A DNA stretch of 64,000 bases from Bacteroidia bacterium (GTDB taxonomy: Bacteria > Bacteroidota > Bacteroidia > Flavobacteriales > Flavobacteriaceae): positions 1 through 64,000 of the forward strand of contig JAUIAY010000004.1 of NCBI GenBank assembly GCA_030425285.1. The letters run 5' to 3'. Below the pieces are notes generated by a model, which saw nothing but the letters and a program-made list of their open reading frames with translations, searched no databases and was not told the origin of the DNA. This document shows, one piece after another, positions 53,833-62,146 of the stretch (positions are counted from its first letter, which is position 1; every line of letters begins with the position of its first letter). The position numbers were made by a program, and so were the translations under genes.

Positions 53833-54701
53833 GTTGTGCTGTTTAAATATGTGAAATAAGCGTGCTCTAAATTTGGTATTACAGCTTTAAACCCACTTGG
53901 GCAAGTATCTGCATACACGGTTACATGCATAACCTTTTCAATAAATTGCTTACTGATGATGTTGTGGTTTGGCTCAAGATGAAGTAGCTCGTTTTTGGTT
54001 GTTGCTTTTTGCCATATTTTCCCTTGTAAAGTTTCAATAAATTCATTTGGGCTACCTTTTGCCACAATAGCACCTTGTTTTATAATCGCCATATCGGAAC
54101 ATAGATTTCGTACATCTTCTACCAAATGCGTCGATAACAAAATGATAATATCTTCGCCTATTTCGCTCAACAACGCATTAAATCTATTACGTTCTTCAGG
54201 ATCTAAACCTGCTGTAGGTTCGTCTACAATCACAATTTTAGGATCTCCCAATAACGCTTGTGCTACGCCAAAACGTTGTTTCATACCACCAGAAAACGTA
54301 TGTACTTCTTTATTTTTGGCATCAACTAAATTCACTTTATCCAGAAGATTCATAATCTGATCGTGGCGCTCGTTCTTGTTGTGAATACCTTTTAGTTTAG
54401 CCAAATGTTGTAGTAAATTATAAGCCGAAACTTTAGGATAAACACCAAAATACTGTGGTAAAAAGCCTAACTGTTTTTGTATTTCTAATGGGTTTTTTAC
54501 AATATCTGTATCGTTAAAACTCATGTGTCCTTCGGTTGGTTTTTGTAAGCCTACAATGGTTTTCATAAGCGAAGATTTTCCTGCGCCATTAGGCCCAAGT
54601 AAGCCAAAAATACCGTTTGTTATGTTTAAATTTATGGCATAAAGTGCCTGGTGTCCGTTGTTATACACAAGGGACACATTGTTGATATTCAATGTGTTCA
54701 T
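53829..54701 (-). CDS. ABC transporter ATP-binding protein
   Basis: 290 residues with Walker A LGPNGAGKSSLM (about 34-45), Q-loop FLPQYFGVYP, signature TFSGGMKQRFG, Walker B IVIVDEPTAGLD and switch His in LLSTHLVED. The C-terminal extension (about 225-290) is typical of ABC-2 drug or peptide exporters. It overlaps the permease-peptidase gene by 4 bp and follows the XRE gene by 21 bp. Confidence 0.93.
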   Translation of the reverse strand: MNTLNINNVSLVYNNGHQALYAINLNITNGIFGLLGPNGAGKSSLMKTIVGLQKPTEGHMSFNDTDIVKNPLEIQKQLGFLPQYFGVYPKVSAYNLLQHLAKLKGIHNKNERHDQIMNLLDKVNLVDAKNKEVHTFSGGMKQRFGVAQALLGDPKIVIVDEPTAGLDPEERNRFNALLSEIGEDIIILLSTHLVEDVRNLCSDMAIIKQGAIVAKGSPNEFIETLQGKIWQKATTKNELLHLEPNHNIISKQFIEKVMHVTVYADTCPSGFKAVIPNLEHAYFTYLNSTT

Positions 54702-54722
54702 AAGATAATATTTAAGGGAGTG

Positions 54723-54926
54723 CTAGTCTACATAGTCTATAATGTCTCCAGGTTTACAGTCTAAGGCTTTGCATATTTTTTCTAGAGTTTCAAAGCGAAT
54801 GCCTTTGGCTTTTCCATTTTTTAGTATCGATAAATTTGCAGGTGTAATGCCAATTTCTTTAACCAATTCTTTACTCTTCATTTTTCGTTTGGCAAGCATG
54901 ACGTCTATATTTATTACAATGGGCAT
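54723..54926 (-). CDS. XRE-family helix-turn-helix regulator
   Basis: 67 residues, a single HTH: MKSKELVKEIGITPANLSIL, then KGIRFETLEKICKALDCKPGDIIDYVD. This short Cro/C1-like type regularly follows a DUF2975 gene in Bacteroidota and Firmicutes. It is 3 bp after the DUF2975 stop, so the two are coupled. It probably controls its own operon, which includes the ABC genes. Confidence 0.92.
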   Translation of the reverse strand: MPIVINIDVMLAKRKMKSKELVKEIGITPANLSILKNGKAKGIRFETLEKICKALDCKPGDIIDYVD

Positions 54927-54929
54927 AGT

Positions 54930-55439
54930 TTAAATGTATAAGTCTTGTTCGTTTTGTAAATGCAATCCTTGGTTAAATATTTCTGACATAAAAAACACAA
55001 AAACACCTAAAACAAGATGCAGGATAATAATCAGAAACATTTCGTGTTCTATGGGCATAAAAAACGATGTGAATATGGTGAGTACAGTTGGTAGAAATAT
55101 ATTGACAAGATAAAACCGTCGTAAATGCACAATATTTTCGGCCGTAAATAATTTGTCTTGGTAAAATACCTTAAAGACATTAGATAGTAGCCAAAAAAAC
55201 AAACCATACCCTAAAACAGGAATTAAAAAAGAAAAGATTAGATACGTTGTGTTGCTGTCTAAAATTAAAAAAGATGTTTTTGTAAAAGGGTAGGTGATAA
55301 TTGTTTGCTTATCGTTTATAAGCAAATGGGTGTTTGTTATCCAGCTGAATAACCCATAAACACCAGTAATTAAATACAGACCTCCCAATATCCTTGAGAT
55401 GTAGTATAAAACTTTGGAAATAATAATTGATTTTTGCAT
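54930..55439 (-). CDS. DUF2975 membrane protein
   Basis: 169 residues with four hydrophobic segments (about 10-35, 55-80, 100-125, 135-160) and the family's centre Y-x-x-F-S-F-L-I-P (LIFSFLIPVLGYGLFFWLL). DUF2975 proteins are small membrane proteins of unknown role, nearly always encoded next to an XRE gene like the one here; together they may sense membrane or peptide signals and regulate the downstream ABC transporter. Confidence 0.86.
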   Translation of the reverse strand: MQKSIIISKVLYYISRILGGLYLITGVYGLFSWITNTHLLINDKQTIITYPFTKTSFLILDSNTTYLIFSFLIPVLGYGLFFWLLSNVFKVFYQDKLFTAENIVHLRRFYLVNIFLPTVLTIFTSFFMPIEHEMFLIIILHLVLGVFVFFMSEIFNQGLHLQNEQDLYI

Positions 55440-55463
55440 AAAATAAAAAGTAATTTATTACTG

Positions 55464-55492
55464 CAAATATATAAAAAATTATTGTTTTACAA
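55464..55492 (-). promoter_or_regulatory. Promoter of the DUF2975/XRE/ABC operon
   Basis: On the minus strand TTG (55492-55490) and TATATTTG (55471-55464) are 18 bp apart, a good flavobacterial promoter. Transcription would begin near 55457, 18 bp before the start codon. Confidence 0.75.
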
Positions 55493-55495
55493 TAA
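55479..55495. promoter_or_regulatory. 7-3-7 palindrome over the -33 box, putative XRE operator
   Basis: TTATTGT-TTT-ACAATAA is a perfect dyad that overlaps the -33 TTG of the operon promoter. Binding by the XRE product would block RNA polymerase. Confidence 0.55.
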
Positions 55496-55520
55496 ATAAT
55501 TGTTATTTAAAGTAATTTTT

Positions 55521-55961
55521 TTATTTAGCAATATATTCCAATAACTGTTCAACCTCTATATCGGTAAAATTAAATTGATGTGAGAAATCATAATTATACT
55601 CGTCATTAATGGCTTTGGCATAAGCGTCTTTTTCATCATGTAGTTTTTGTTCGTTTCTCACATACTCATAGAAATATGCTTTTGAAGGGTAGGGCTTGTT
55701 TTGAACCAGTCCTCTTAAGCTAGGGTCAGTCATTTTTTTATCCAATTTATGGCAAGCGGCACAATTAGCATTAAATAAGGCTCTCCCTTCTGTGGCTTTT
55801 TCAGAAAGGAAACTTTGAGTGCCACAAATAGGCGGAGGGATGAAAGTTGCACATCCAGGCTGTTGCATGTTAATTTGGTCAAACGCTAAAAAGACAATAC
55901 CAATGGAAAGCATCAAGAAGATACCTGAAATCAACAGGATTTTGTTAATGATGGTTTTCAT
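55521..55961 (-). CDS. Membrane-anchored cytochrome c
   Basis: 146 residues: an N-terminal membrane anchor (about 8-28), then a single heme motif CAACH (about residue 69) with the axial Met candidate M-T-D-P-S. C-terminal helix ends in VEQLLEYIAK. It is a mono-heme c-type electron carrier facing the periplasm. It precedes nhaA by 25 bp in opposite order on the same strand (nhaA is upstream), so both may share a transcript. Confidence 0.88.
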   Translation of the reverse strand: MKTIINKILLISGIFLMLSIGIVFLAFDQINMQQPGCATFIPPPICGTQSFLSEKATEGRALFNANCAACHKLDKKMTDPSLRGLVQNKPYPSKAYFYEYVRNEQKLHDEKDAYAKAINDEYNYDFSHQFNFTDIEVEQLLEYIAK

Positions 55962-55986
55962 TTATAGATGTCTTTATTTATTGTCA

Positions 55987-57321
55987 TTAATGTAGCCCTT
56001 TAATTCTTATTATTCTTTGGGCTTTTCGCAATGTTAAATATCCACCAATACCACATAAAAGAGAAGCGACAAAAATTCCTATTTTGGCTTGAAGAATATA
56101 ATCTGAATCTTCAAATGCAAGATCTGTTATAAATAATGACATGGTAAAGCCAATACCTGCAAGCATGGCAGCGCCATAAATTTGCCTCCAATTAACACCT
56201 TCCGGAAGTACTGCCAATTTTAGTTTGATTAAGATTTTAGAAAATCCAACAATGCCAATAAACTTACCTAAAACCAGCCCCAATATCACACCCAGGCTAA
56301 TATTACTACTCAAGTTATCAGAAAAGCTTCCAGAAAAAGTTATACCAGCATTAGCAAGAGCAAATATTGGCATAACCACATAACCTACTAATGGGTGCAT
56401 GCCATGTTCAAGACGTTGAAGCGGTGTCATAGCAGCTTTGGAGTAACGTCTTATTTTATCTAAAATATGCAGCTGGTCAGATGTAATTAGAGACACATTG
56501 TTTGGTGTTGTATTTTCAAATTCATTGGTAAGGTCATTCATTTTCTTTACAAACGACTTATCTTCAATCTTAACATTTGCAGGAATTGTAAGAGCTGCTA
56601 TAACGCCCGCAATTGTAGCGTGAATTCCGGAGAGTAAAAATGCCATCCATAGCCCACCAATACCAACTATTCCGTAAAAAACGGTGCTTCTAATTCCTAA
56701 TATGTTTGCTAATAGGAGTACAGCAAAAAAAGCACCACCAACCAACAGGCTAATTGTAGAAATATCTGAAGTGTAGAAAAAGGCAATAACCATTACTGCC
56801 CCTAAATCATCAACAATAGCCAAAGCCGTTAAGAATACCTTGAGTGATATAGGTACTCTATCACCTAATAAGTAGAGTATTCCTAACGCAAATGCAATAT
56901 CTGTTGCCATTGGAATACCCCAGCCATAAGATGCTTCTCCTGTTGTATTCAATAACCAGTATAGTAATGCTGGTATTATCATACCTCCTAGTGCTGCAAA
57001 AATAGGTAGAATAGCATCTTTGGGTTTTGAAAGTTCACCACCCATTATTTCTCTCTTTAACTCTAAACCGACTACAAAAAAGAAAACCGACATCAATCCA
57101 TCATTTATCCAATGATGTAAGGACTTAGACACAGTAAAATCACTAAAACCTATGGTGAAAGTTTGCTCCCAAAAATGATGATAAGCATCTTTAAGAGGCG
57201 AATTTGCAAGTATCAAAGCTATAATAGCAGATGCAAATAATAGAATTCCACTTGTTGTTGAATTACTTATGAACCGGTTCACTGGAATTAACAAATACTT
57301 GTCTATAGGGTCTAGTCTCAT
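55987..57321 (-). CDS. nhaA: Na+/H+ antiporter NhaA
   Basis: 444 residues with about 12 membrane helices. The functional Asp pair is in AIVDDLGAVMVIAFF, the signature in VVGLELKREIMGG. It exchanges Na+ (or Li+) for H+ to control salt and pH, common in marine bacteria. The N-terminal stretch DPIDKYLLIPVNRF is typical of the flavobacterial form. No promoter was recognised. Confidence 0.95.
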   Translation of the reverse strand: MRLDPIDKYLLIPVNRFISNSTTSGILLFASAIIALILANSPLKDAYHHFWEQTFTIGFSDFTVSKSLHHWINDGLMSVFFFVVGLELKREIMGGELSKPKDAILPIFAALGGMIIPALLYWLLNTTGEASYGWGIPMATDIAFALGILYLLGDRVPISLKVFLTALAIVDDLGAVMVIAFFYTSDISTISLLVGGAFFAVLLLANILGIRSTVFYGIVGIGGLWMAFLLSGIHATIAGVIAALTIPANVKIEDKSFVKKMNDLTNEFENTTPNNVSLITSDQLHILDKIRRYSKAAMTPLQRLEHGMHPLVGYVVMPIFALANAGITFSGSFSDNLSSNISLGVILGLVLGKFIGIVGFSKILIKLKLAVLPEGVNWRQIYGAAMLAGIGFTMSLFITDLAFEDSDYILQAKIGIFVASLLCGIGGYLTLRKAQRIIRIKGLH

Positions 57322-57390
57322 TAAGGAAGGTTTTATGATATACTGTTTAATTGCATTAAGTCAGGATTGTCCTAATTTCTTCTTTTTATA

Positions 57391-57531
57391 GGGTTTGGTG
57401 TAACCATTAGTTACGGGATTAAAGGTAATGATTTTCGGTTAAGGACTGGTGAAGCAGATAGAACTTGTGAGATTTATGGGTACTTTAGCATTTATAATCT
57501 TACGAATAAATACGGTTGTATAGTGTTGTAA
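57391..57531. repeat. Diverged attC-like element after gene 57540-58160
   Basis: The core-like GTTGTAA (57525-57531) is 8 bp from the gene's stop. The left part repeats AGTTACGGG and TTAAAG from the full element at 49152-49285, and TTTCGGTT then GGACTG align as well. The palindrome is no longer clean, so this is probably a decayed copy. Confidence 0.4.
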
Positions 57532-57539
57532 GTAGTTTT

Positions 57540-58160
57540 TTATTGTCCATATATAGCAGCTAAAACTAATGGAATTGTTATCAAAACAGATATTATTGCT
57601 GGTTTTACCCAACTCCTTTTTCTATGTTGAAATTCCTTTCCGATAAATTTATTCCAGAAGTATTCTGTCAAAATTCCTCCACCTGCAATATTAAAAATCA
57701 AAGCTATATTGCTTCCAATGTTTAATAAGTTCACAACGACAAGAGTAATAATCGTATATAAAATCCCAAAAATCAAAACTTGAATTCTTCCAGTTTGATT
57801 GTTGGTTTGTTTCAGATTATACATTAATAAAACTGTTCCGAAAATAGTTGAGAATATTCCAGAAAAAACCATAATTACTTTTTTAGAATGAAGTTCAGGT
57901 GCATTTGGGTCGTCCGTTATGTTGTTTTTCCTTTCGTCTTGCTCGATAGTTTTTTTACGAGCAATTTCTTTTTTCTCCTTTTCGATTTTGATTTCGGTTT
58001 CAATAAATTCCAATTTAGGTGATTTTCCGTTACGTTCTTTCAGAATATGAATAGAAGCTACAATAGCTTGTTCGTTGTAGTTTTTTTGGTTTTCTAAAAT
58101 GTATTCTAATTCCGAGTCAGTTTTATGTTGGAATTTTTCAATAAATCTATTATCGCTCAT
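57540..58160 (-). CDS. Membrane protein of unknown function (cassette-like gene)
   Basis: 206 residues from the preferred start (MSDNRFIEKFQHKTDSELEY); an earlier Met at 58187 adds nine residues. A charged, helical N-terminal half (about 1-95; KNYNEQAIVASIHILKERNG) is followed by four membrane segments (about 98-120, 130-150, 155-172, 185-205). N-terminal E-L-E-Y-I-L-E is like the small 'tetratrico' helical units, but I recognise no family. It ends 8 bp from a diverged attC-like element, like the genes at 46.8-50.4 kb. Confidence 0.65.
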   Translation of the reverse strand: MSDNRFIEKFQHKTDSELEYILENQKNYNEQAIVASIHILKERNGKSPKLEFIETEIKIEKEKKEIARKKTIEQDERKNNITDDPNAPELHSKKVIMVFSGIFSTIFGTVLLMYNLKQTNNQTGRIQVLIFGILYTIITLVVVNLLNIGSNIALIFNIAGGGILTEYFWNKFIGKEFQHRKRSWVKPAIISVLITIPLVLAAIYGQ

Positions 58161-58272
58161 TATTTGATTTGGTTCGATTTTTATCAAATTACTGCCTATA
58201 TGCGTAATAAATATAGGTCTATATTTCCAAATAAGTTAGCCAGGCAGAAATTTTATTGACCTGCCAGATACT

Positions 58273-59076
58273 TTAGTTAAAAGGAGATATGGTAATTTCT
58301 CCAAATTCCCAATTGGTGCTAAATCCAACAGCTATAAAAAGTAAAAGCATCATTTCAATAAAAATGAAAGCAAAAAACAGGAGCATTCTATAAGCAAATC
58401 CTATTTTGGTATAATCTTCACTAAAGGCATTAAAATAGCCATAAACTATATACAGGAAAATGAGAGCGGTTATAATAAGACTAATAACATCGGCTATGCT
58501 GCTGCTAAACCCAACAAGAAAGTCTAAATAAAAAATGACATTGCCCAGTGTGGAGAATAGCAGGATACCCAATAAAATCATACCTGCTACTATGAAATGC
58601 TCACTTAAGTTCAGTTTTTTTCGTCTAAAGAGTATAAAGCCGTTTAATGCCGCAAATGGAACAAAAAGAAAGATGACGAACTTACTTTTTTGAGAAAAAA
58701 TAGTGTCCATTTTTTTGCTGGCCTCATTCAATTGGGTGGTATCATTTATATAGCCTCTGCCTTGTTCTATGATGATTTCATTATAATAATGCCTTAAAAA
58801 CAGCATCAGACCAATGGTGAGCAAGATGAGTAAAAAAACATTGTAATAGGGTTTTCGTTTCCCTGAAATATAGTCTAGGGCTGCTTTTCCAGGACGTATT
58901 AAGGCTTGTTTGGCTGTAAATAGGATACCTTTTTCTATATGAAAGGTTCCGTGCAGTACATCGTGAAAGATGAAATTTTTAAAAGTAATGCGGTGGGTAT
59001 CCGATTTTTGACCACAACCCGAACAGTATGTATCGGTTACTGTTTTTCCGCAATTGAGACAATTTTTGTGTTTCAT
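58273..59076 (-). CDS. DUF3667 membrane protein with zinc ribbon
   Basis: 267 residues. N-terminal zinc ribbon: KNCLNCGKTV, then TYCSGCGQKSDTHRITF (two C-x2-C pairs), the hallmark of DUF3667. Then FIFHDVLHGTFHIEKG and GKAALDYISGKRKPYYN, followed by about five membrane helices. The family is common in Bacteroidota, role unknown. It lies 28 bp downstream of the S41 peptidase gene. Confidence 0.88.
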   Translation of the reverse strand: MKHKNCLNCGKTVTDTYCSGCGQKSDTHRITFKNFIFHDVLHGTFHIEKGILFTAKQALIRPGKAALDYISGKRKPYYNVFLLILLTIGLMLFLRHYYNEIIIEQGRGYINDTTQLNEASKKMDTIFSQKSKFVIFLFVPFAALNGFILFRRKKLNLSEHFIVAGMILLGILLFSTLGNVIFYLDFLVGFSSSIADVISLIITALIFLYIVYGYFNAFSEDYTKIGFAYRMLLFFAFIFIEMMLLLFIAVGFSTNWEFGEITISPFN

Positions 59077-59104
59077 CTATTAGTGTCTAGCTGGTTTTTA
59101 GAAG

Positions 59105-60490
59105 TTAGTTTTTCTTAGCGGCTTTTAAGTTCTCTTGAAACAAATCCAAATTCGGATGTTCCTGTGAGGTAGCCAGTGCCACTGCTTTTTCATAATTACT
59201 TAAAGCAGCCTTTTTATCGCCATTAGCCAGCAAGCTTTCGGCATAACTGTCATACACATTGGGCGAGTCTGGATACAACAAGGTATTGGCTCTAAAAATA
59301 CAAGTAGCTATCTGAGGCTTGCCTTTTTCCATTAAATAGATGTAGCCTAAATTATTAATACCGCCTTCATCCATTAGTTTTGCTTCTTGGCATACTTTGA
59401 GTTGGTCGTAAATAGCTGTTTCAGATTTATTGGTGCTATACACTTCCAATTGACTGTTCAGGTCTTGTAATAATTGGGTAAAGTGCGCATCGCGTTTGGC
59501 ACGATAGTTTTTGGCAGCTTCTACAGCGAGATCCAATGTAGTTTGATAAGTGTCTTCTGGAGTGGTTTTTACTTCGGGCACCACACCAACACCTTCCCAG
59601 TTGGTTTGGGTTATCGGGTTTATGGCACGACCACTGGGAATAAACACATTTAGATTGTCATTAATAGGCATGGTACCACCTGGATTGGCACCGCCACCTG
59701 TTGTTTGGCCTACCAAAGTCGCACGTTTTTGGGTTTGCATGTTATAGGAGAATTCTTCGGCACCAGAAAACGTGCGGTTGCTGGTCATAACAAATAAAGG
59801 CACATCGGGTAATTTGGTACCGTTTACCTTATCGAGGGTCCAGAACTCTTCAGTTACATCGCCCTCTCGCCAGTAAAGGCTGTTCAGGTGTCTGTGGTCG
59901 TCAAAGAAATAACTGCATAGGTATTGTACCATTCGGGGACTACCGCCACCGTTTTGAGTCAGGTCTATAATAATGGCATCAGCACGCGAGATAAACTGCA
60001 TAGCGGCATCGGCATGGGCTTGACCATTTTCCAGTCCAGAAAAGCCACGTAAATCCAGATAACCCACATTGCCGGGTATCACTTTCACATCTACAAATCC
60101 CGCATTGTACCAGCGGGTACGGTTCATGCGGTCCAGTTGTTCTTCAATGGCGCGCTCCGGAGAATTGTCGGGCGCAACATACGGCGGATTCGTTCGAATA
60201 CGCATATGTTTGTCTTTATTGATGCTCTGCACACTTTCGGTGAGGGCAGCAGCAAAGGTCTCGTCGGTGGTAAAGGAGTCAAAGTGCCCATTAGCCAATT
60301 GGTTTTTCAAATGGGTTTCAGTGGCTTTGGCAACATCAGGAAACACATAGTGGTCGTTCATAAGTTGCGAGAGCTTGGTGATGACCTCTTGTTTATAGTT
60401 TTTGCTTAAAGGTTTTTCTTGAGCTAAACCTAAATTGAAATTTAAAAAAAGTACTACAAGCAGTACGGATAGGGTGTAAGATGATTTCAT
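59105..60490 (-). CDS. S41 family peptidase with C-terminal TPR-like region
   Basis: 461 residues. A signal peptide (SYTLSVLLVVLFLNFNLG) precedes the S41 domain. The catalytic Ser lies in TSNRTFSGAEEFSYNMQTQ (about 245-263), and GQTTGGGANPGGT follows. The usual PDZ domain seems missing, as in the interphotoreceptor-type group. C-terminal TPR-like helices (about 375-455; LMEKGKPQIATCIFRANTLL) come last. Probably cleaves unstructured peptides in the periplasm. It is divergent from the AGCS symporter. Confidence 0.92.
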   Translation of the reverse strand: MKSSYTLSVLLVVLFLNFNLGLAQEKPLSKNYKQEVITKLSQLMNDHYVFPDVAKATETHLKNQLANGHFDSFTTDETFAAALTESVQSINKDKHMRIRTNPPYVAPDNSPERAIEEQLDRMNRTRWYNAGFVDVKVIPGNVGYLDLRGFSGLENGQAHADAAMQFISRADAIIIDLTQNGGGSPRMVQYLCSYFFDDHRHLNSLYWREGDVTEEFWTLDKVNGTKLPDVPLFVMTSNRTFSGAEEFSYNMQTQKRATLVGQTTGGGANPGGTMPINDNLNVFIPSGRAINPITQTNWEGVGVVPEVKTTPEDTYQTTLDLAVEAAKNYRAKRDAHFTQLLQDLNSQLEVYSTNKSETAIYDQLKVCQEAKLMDEGGINNLGYIYLMEKGKPQIATCIFRANTLLYPDSPNVYDSYAESLLANGDKKAALSNYEKAVALATSQEHPNLDLFQENLKAAKKN

Positions 60491-60655
60491 AATGATATTG
60501 TGATTGATGAATTGTAAAAATCCTAAATATTTTTCTTTTAAACAAACAATGATGGTTTTCCTTGGTGCTCCTTCGGGTCAGCTATCGAAAGTTCCTATAA
60601 AAACCCTGCAAAATGCAACTTATAGGCATAGTTCAAGTTAGGTTCACCCGTGTTT

Positions 60656-60699
60656 AAGTCATAGATAAGCCGTAGATAAGCCCTAGTTAAGTCCTGTGA
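60656..60699. repeat. Four tandem 11-bp units (AAGTC/AAGCC motif)
   Basis: AAGTCATAGAT, AAGCCGTAGAT, AAGCCCTAGTT and AAGTCCTGTGA follow each other directly (60656-60699). A related pair, CAAGTCCGTAC and CAAGTCCGAAG, lies at 4948-4969. The 11-bp period is close to one DNA turn. Confidence 0.55.
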
Positions 60700-60775
60700 A
60701 AGGTATCGAGAACACAACACCCAAACAACAACAATCCAAATAACTTTACTATTTTTAGTCCTACTAAATCACCCT

Positions 60776-62146
60776 ATGGAAACCACTAACCATCTAATAG
60801 AACGTTTCGCCTCCGCAGCTTGGGGCTTACCTTTACTCATCCTACTCATTGGTGGCGGACTTTATTTGCTTATTCTGTCACGCTTTTTACCATTCCGTAT
60901 GTTTGGGCATGCTTTACAGGTTCTCCGCGGTAAATATGATAATCCCAATGACCCAGGTGAAATCAACCATTTTCAGGCTTTAACAACCGCTTTATCGTCC
61001 ACCATTGGTATGGGCAATATTGCTGGTGTGGCTGTGGCGATATCCATAGGTGGTCCTGGAGCTGTTTTCTGGATGTGGGTTAGTGCCATTATTGGGATGT
61101 CTACCAAGTTTTTTACGTCCTCTTTGGCTATCATGTATCGTGGTAAGGATAGTAATGGCGACATTCAAGGTGGTCCCATGTACTTCATTACGGAAGGTTT
61201 GGGGAAAAACTGGAAACCCTTGGCGGCTTTTTTTAGTGTTTGCGGATTGGTTGGTGCTTTACCGGTATTTAATGTGAACCAATTGACGCAGGCCATCAAC
61301 GACATTCTTTTGGCACCCAATGGTGTGGCTACCGGTTTTACCACCAATTTGATTATTGGTTTGGTATTAGTGGCTATAACTGCAGTGGTAATCTTGGGCG
61401 GACTCAACCGTATTAGTAAAACGGCAGCACGTTTGGTTCCTGGCATGGTATTATTGTACTTTGTATTAGTGCTTATTATATTGATTGTCAATATCCATGA
61501 AGTGCCACATTATCTAGCTCTCATTTTCACCGATGCCTTTGCGGCGAAGAATTATACAGGCGATGCCTTTTTGGGTGGTGTGGTAGGTGGTTTGATATTA
61601 TTGGGAATCCGTCGTGGAGCCTTTTCTAACGAAGCGGGAATTGGTACAGCACCCATGGCGCATGGTGCTGCCAAAACCTCTGAACCTGTTCGCGAGGGTT
61701 TGGTCGCTATGTTGGGTCCCTTTATTGATACCATTGTCATTTGCACATTAACGGCATTAGCTATTTTGGTTACAGGAGTTTGGCAAACGACTGATGCCAA
61801 TGGGGTGAGTTTAACAGCTTCGGCTTTTGGACAAGCATTCTCTGGTGTGGGTAAATATTTGTTGTTGCTATGTATTGTGGTTTTTAGTGTATCTTCCTTG
61901 TTTTCCTATTCTTATTATGGTAGTAAGTGTCTGTCTTTTTTAATAGGAGCTAACAATAAGCATTACTACAACTATATCTACATAACAAGTATTATTTTGG
62001 GAGCTACCACGTCTTTAAGTATGATGATTAACCTGATAGATGGTTTCTTTGCCTTAATGGCATTTCCAACAATGTTGTCAACATTGATTCTGGCGCCACG
62101 GGTGGTAAAAGAGATAAAAGGGTATAAAGAAAGAATTAAGAAATAG
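60776..62146 (+). CDS. AGCS family sodium/alanine symporter
   Basis: 456 residues, about 11 membrane helices. Family signature: GIGNIAGVAVAI-type (TIGMGNIAGVAVAISIGGPG), GGPMYFITEGLGKNWK, and RRGAFSNEAGIGTAPMAHGA. It moves alanine or glycine with Na+. The gene overlaps the convergent AraC gene by 11 bp (62136-62146). A set of four 11-bp repeats lies 77 bp before its start codon. Confidence 0.94.
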   Translation: METTNHLIERFASAAWGLPLLILLIGGGLYLLILSRFLPFRMFGHALQVLRGKYDNPNDPGEINHFQALTTALSSTIGMGNIAGVAVAISIGGPGAVFWMWVSAIIGMSTKFFTSSLAIMYRGKDSNGDIQGGPMYFITEGLGKNWKPLAAFFSVCGLVGALPVFNVNQLTQAINDILLAPNGVATGFTTNLIIGLVLVAITAVVILGGLNRISKTAARLVPGMVLLYFVLVLIILIVNIHEVPHYLALIFTDAFAAKNYTGDAFLGGVVGGLILLGIRRGAFSNEAGIGTAPMAHGAAKTSEPVREGLVAMLGPFIDTIVICTLTALAILVTGVWQTTDANGVSLTASAFGQAFSGVGKYLLLLCIVVFSVSSLFSYSYYGSKCLSFLIGANNKHYYNYIYITSIILGATTSLSMMINLIDGFFALMAFPTMLSTLILAPRVVKEIKGYKERIKK

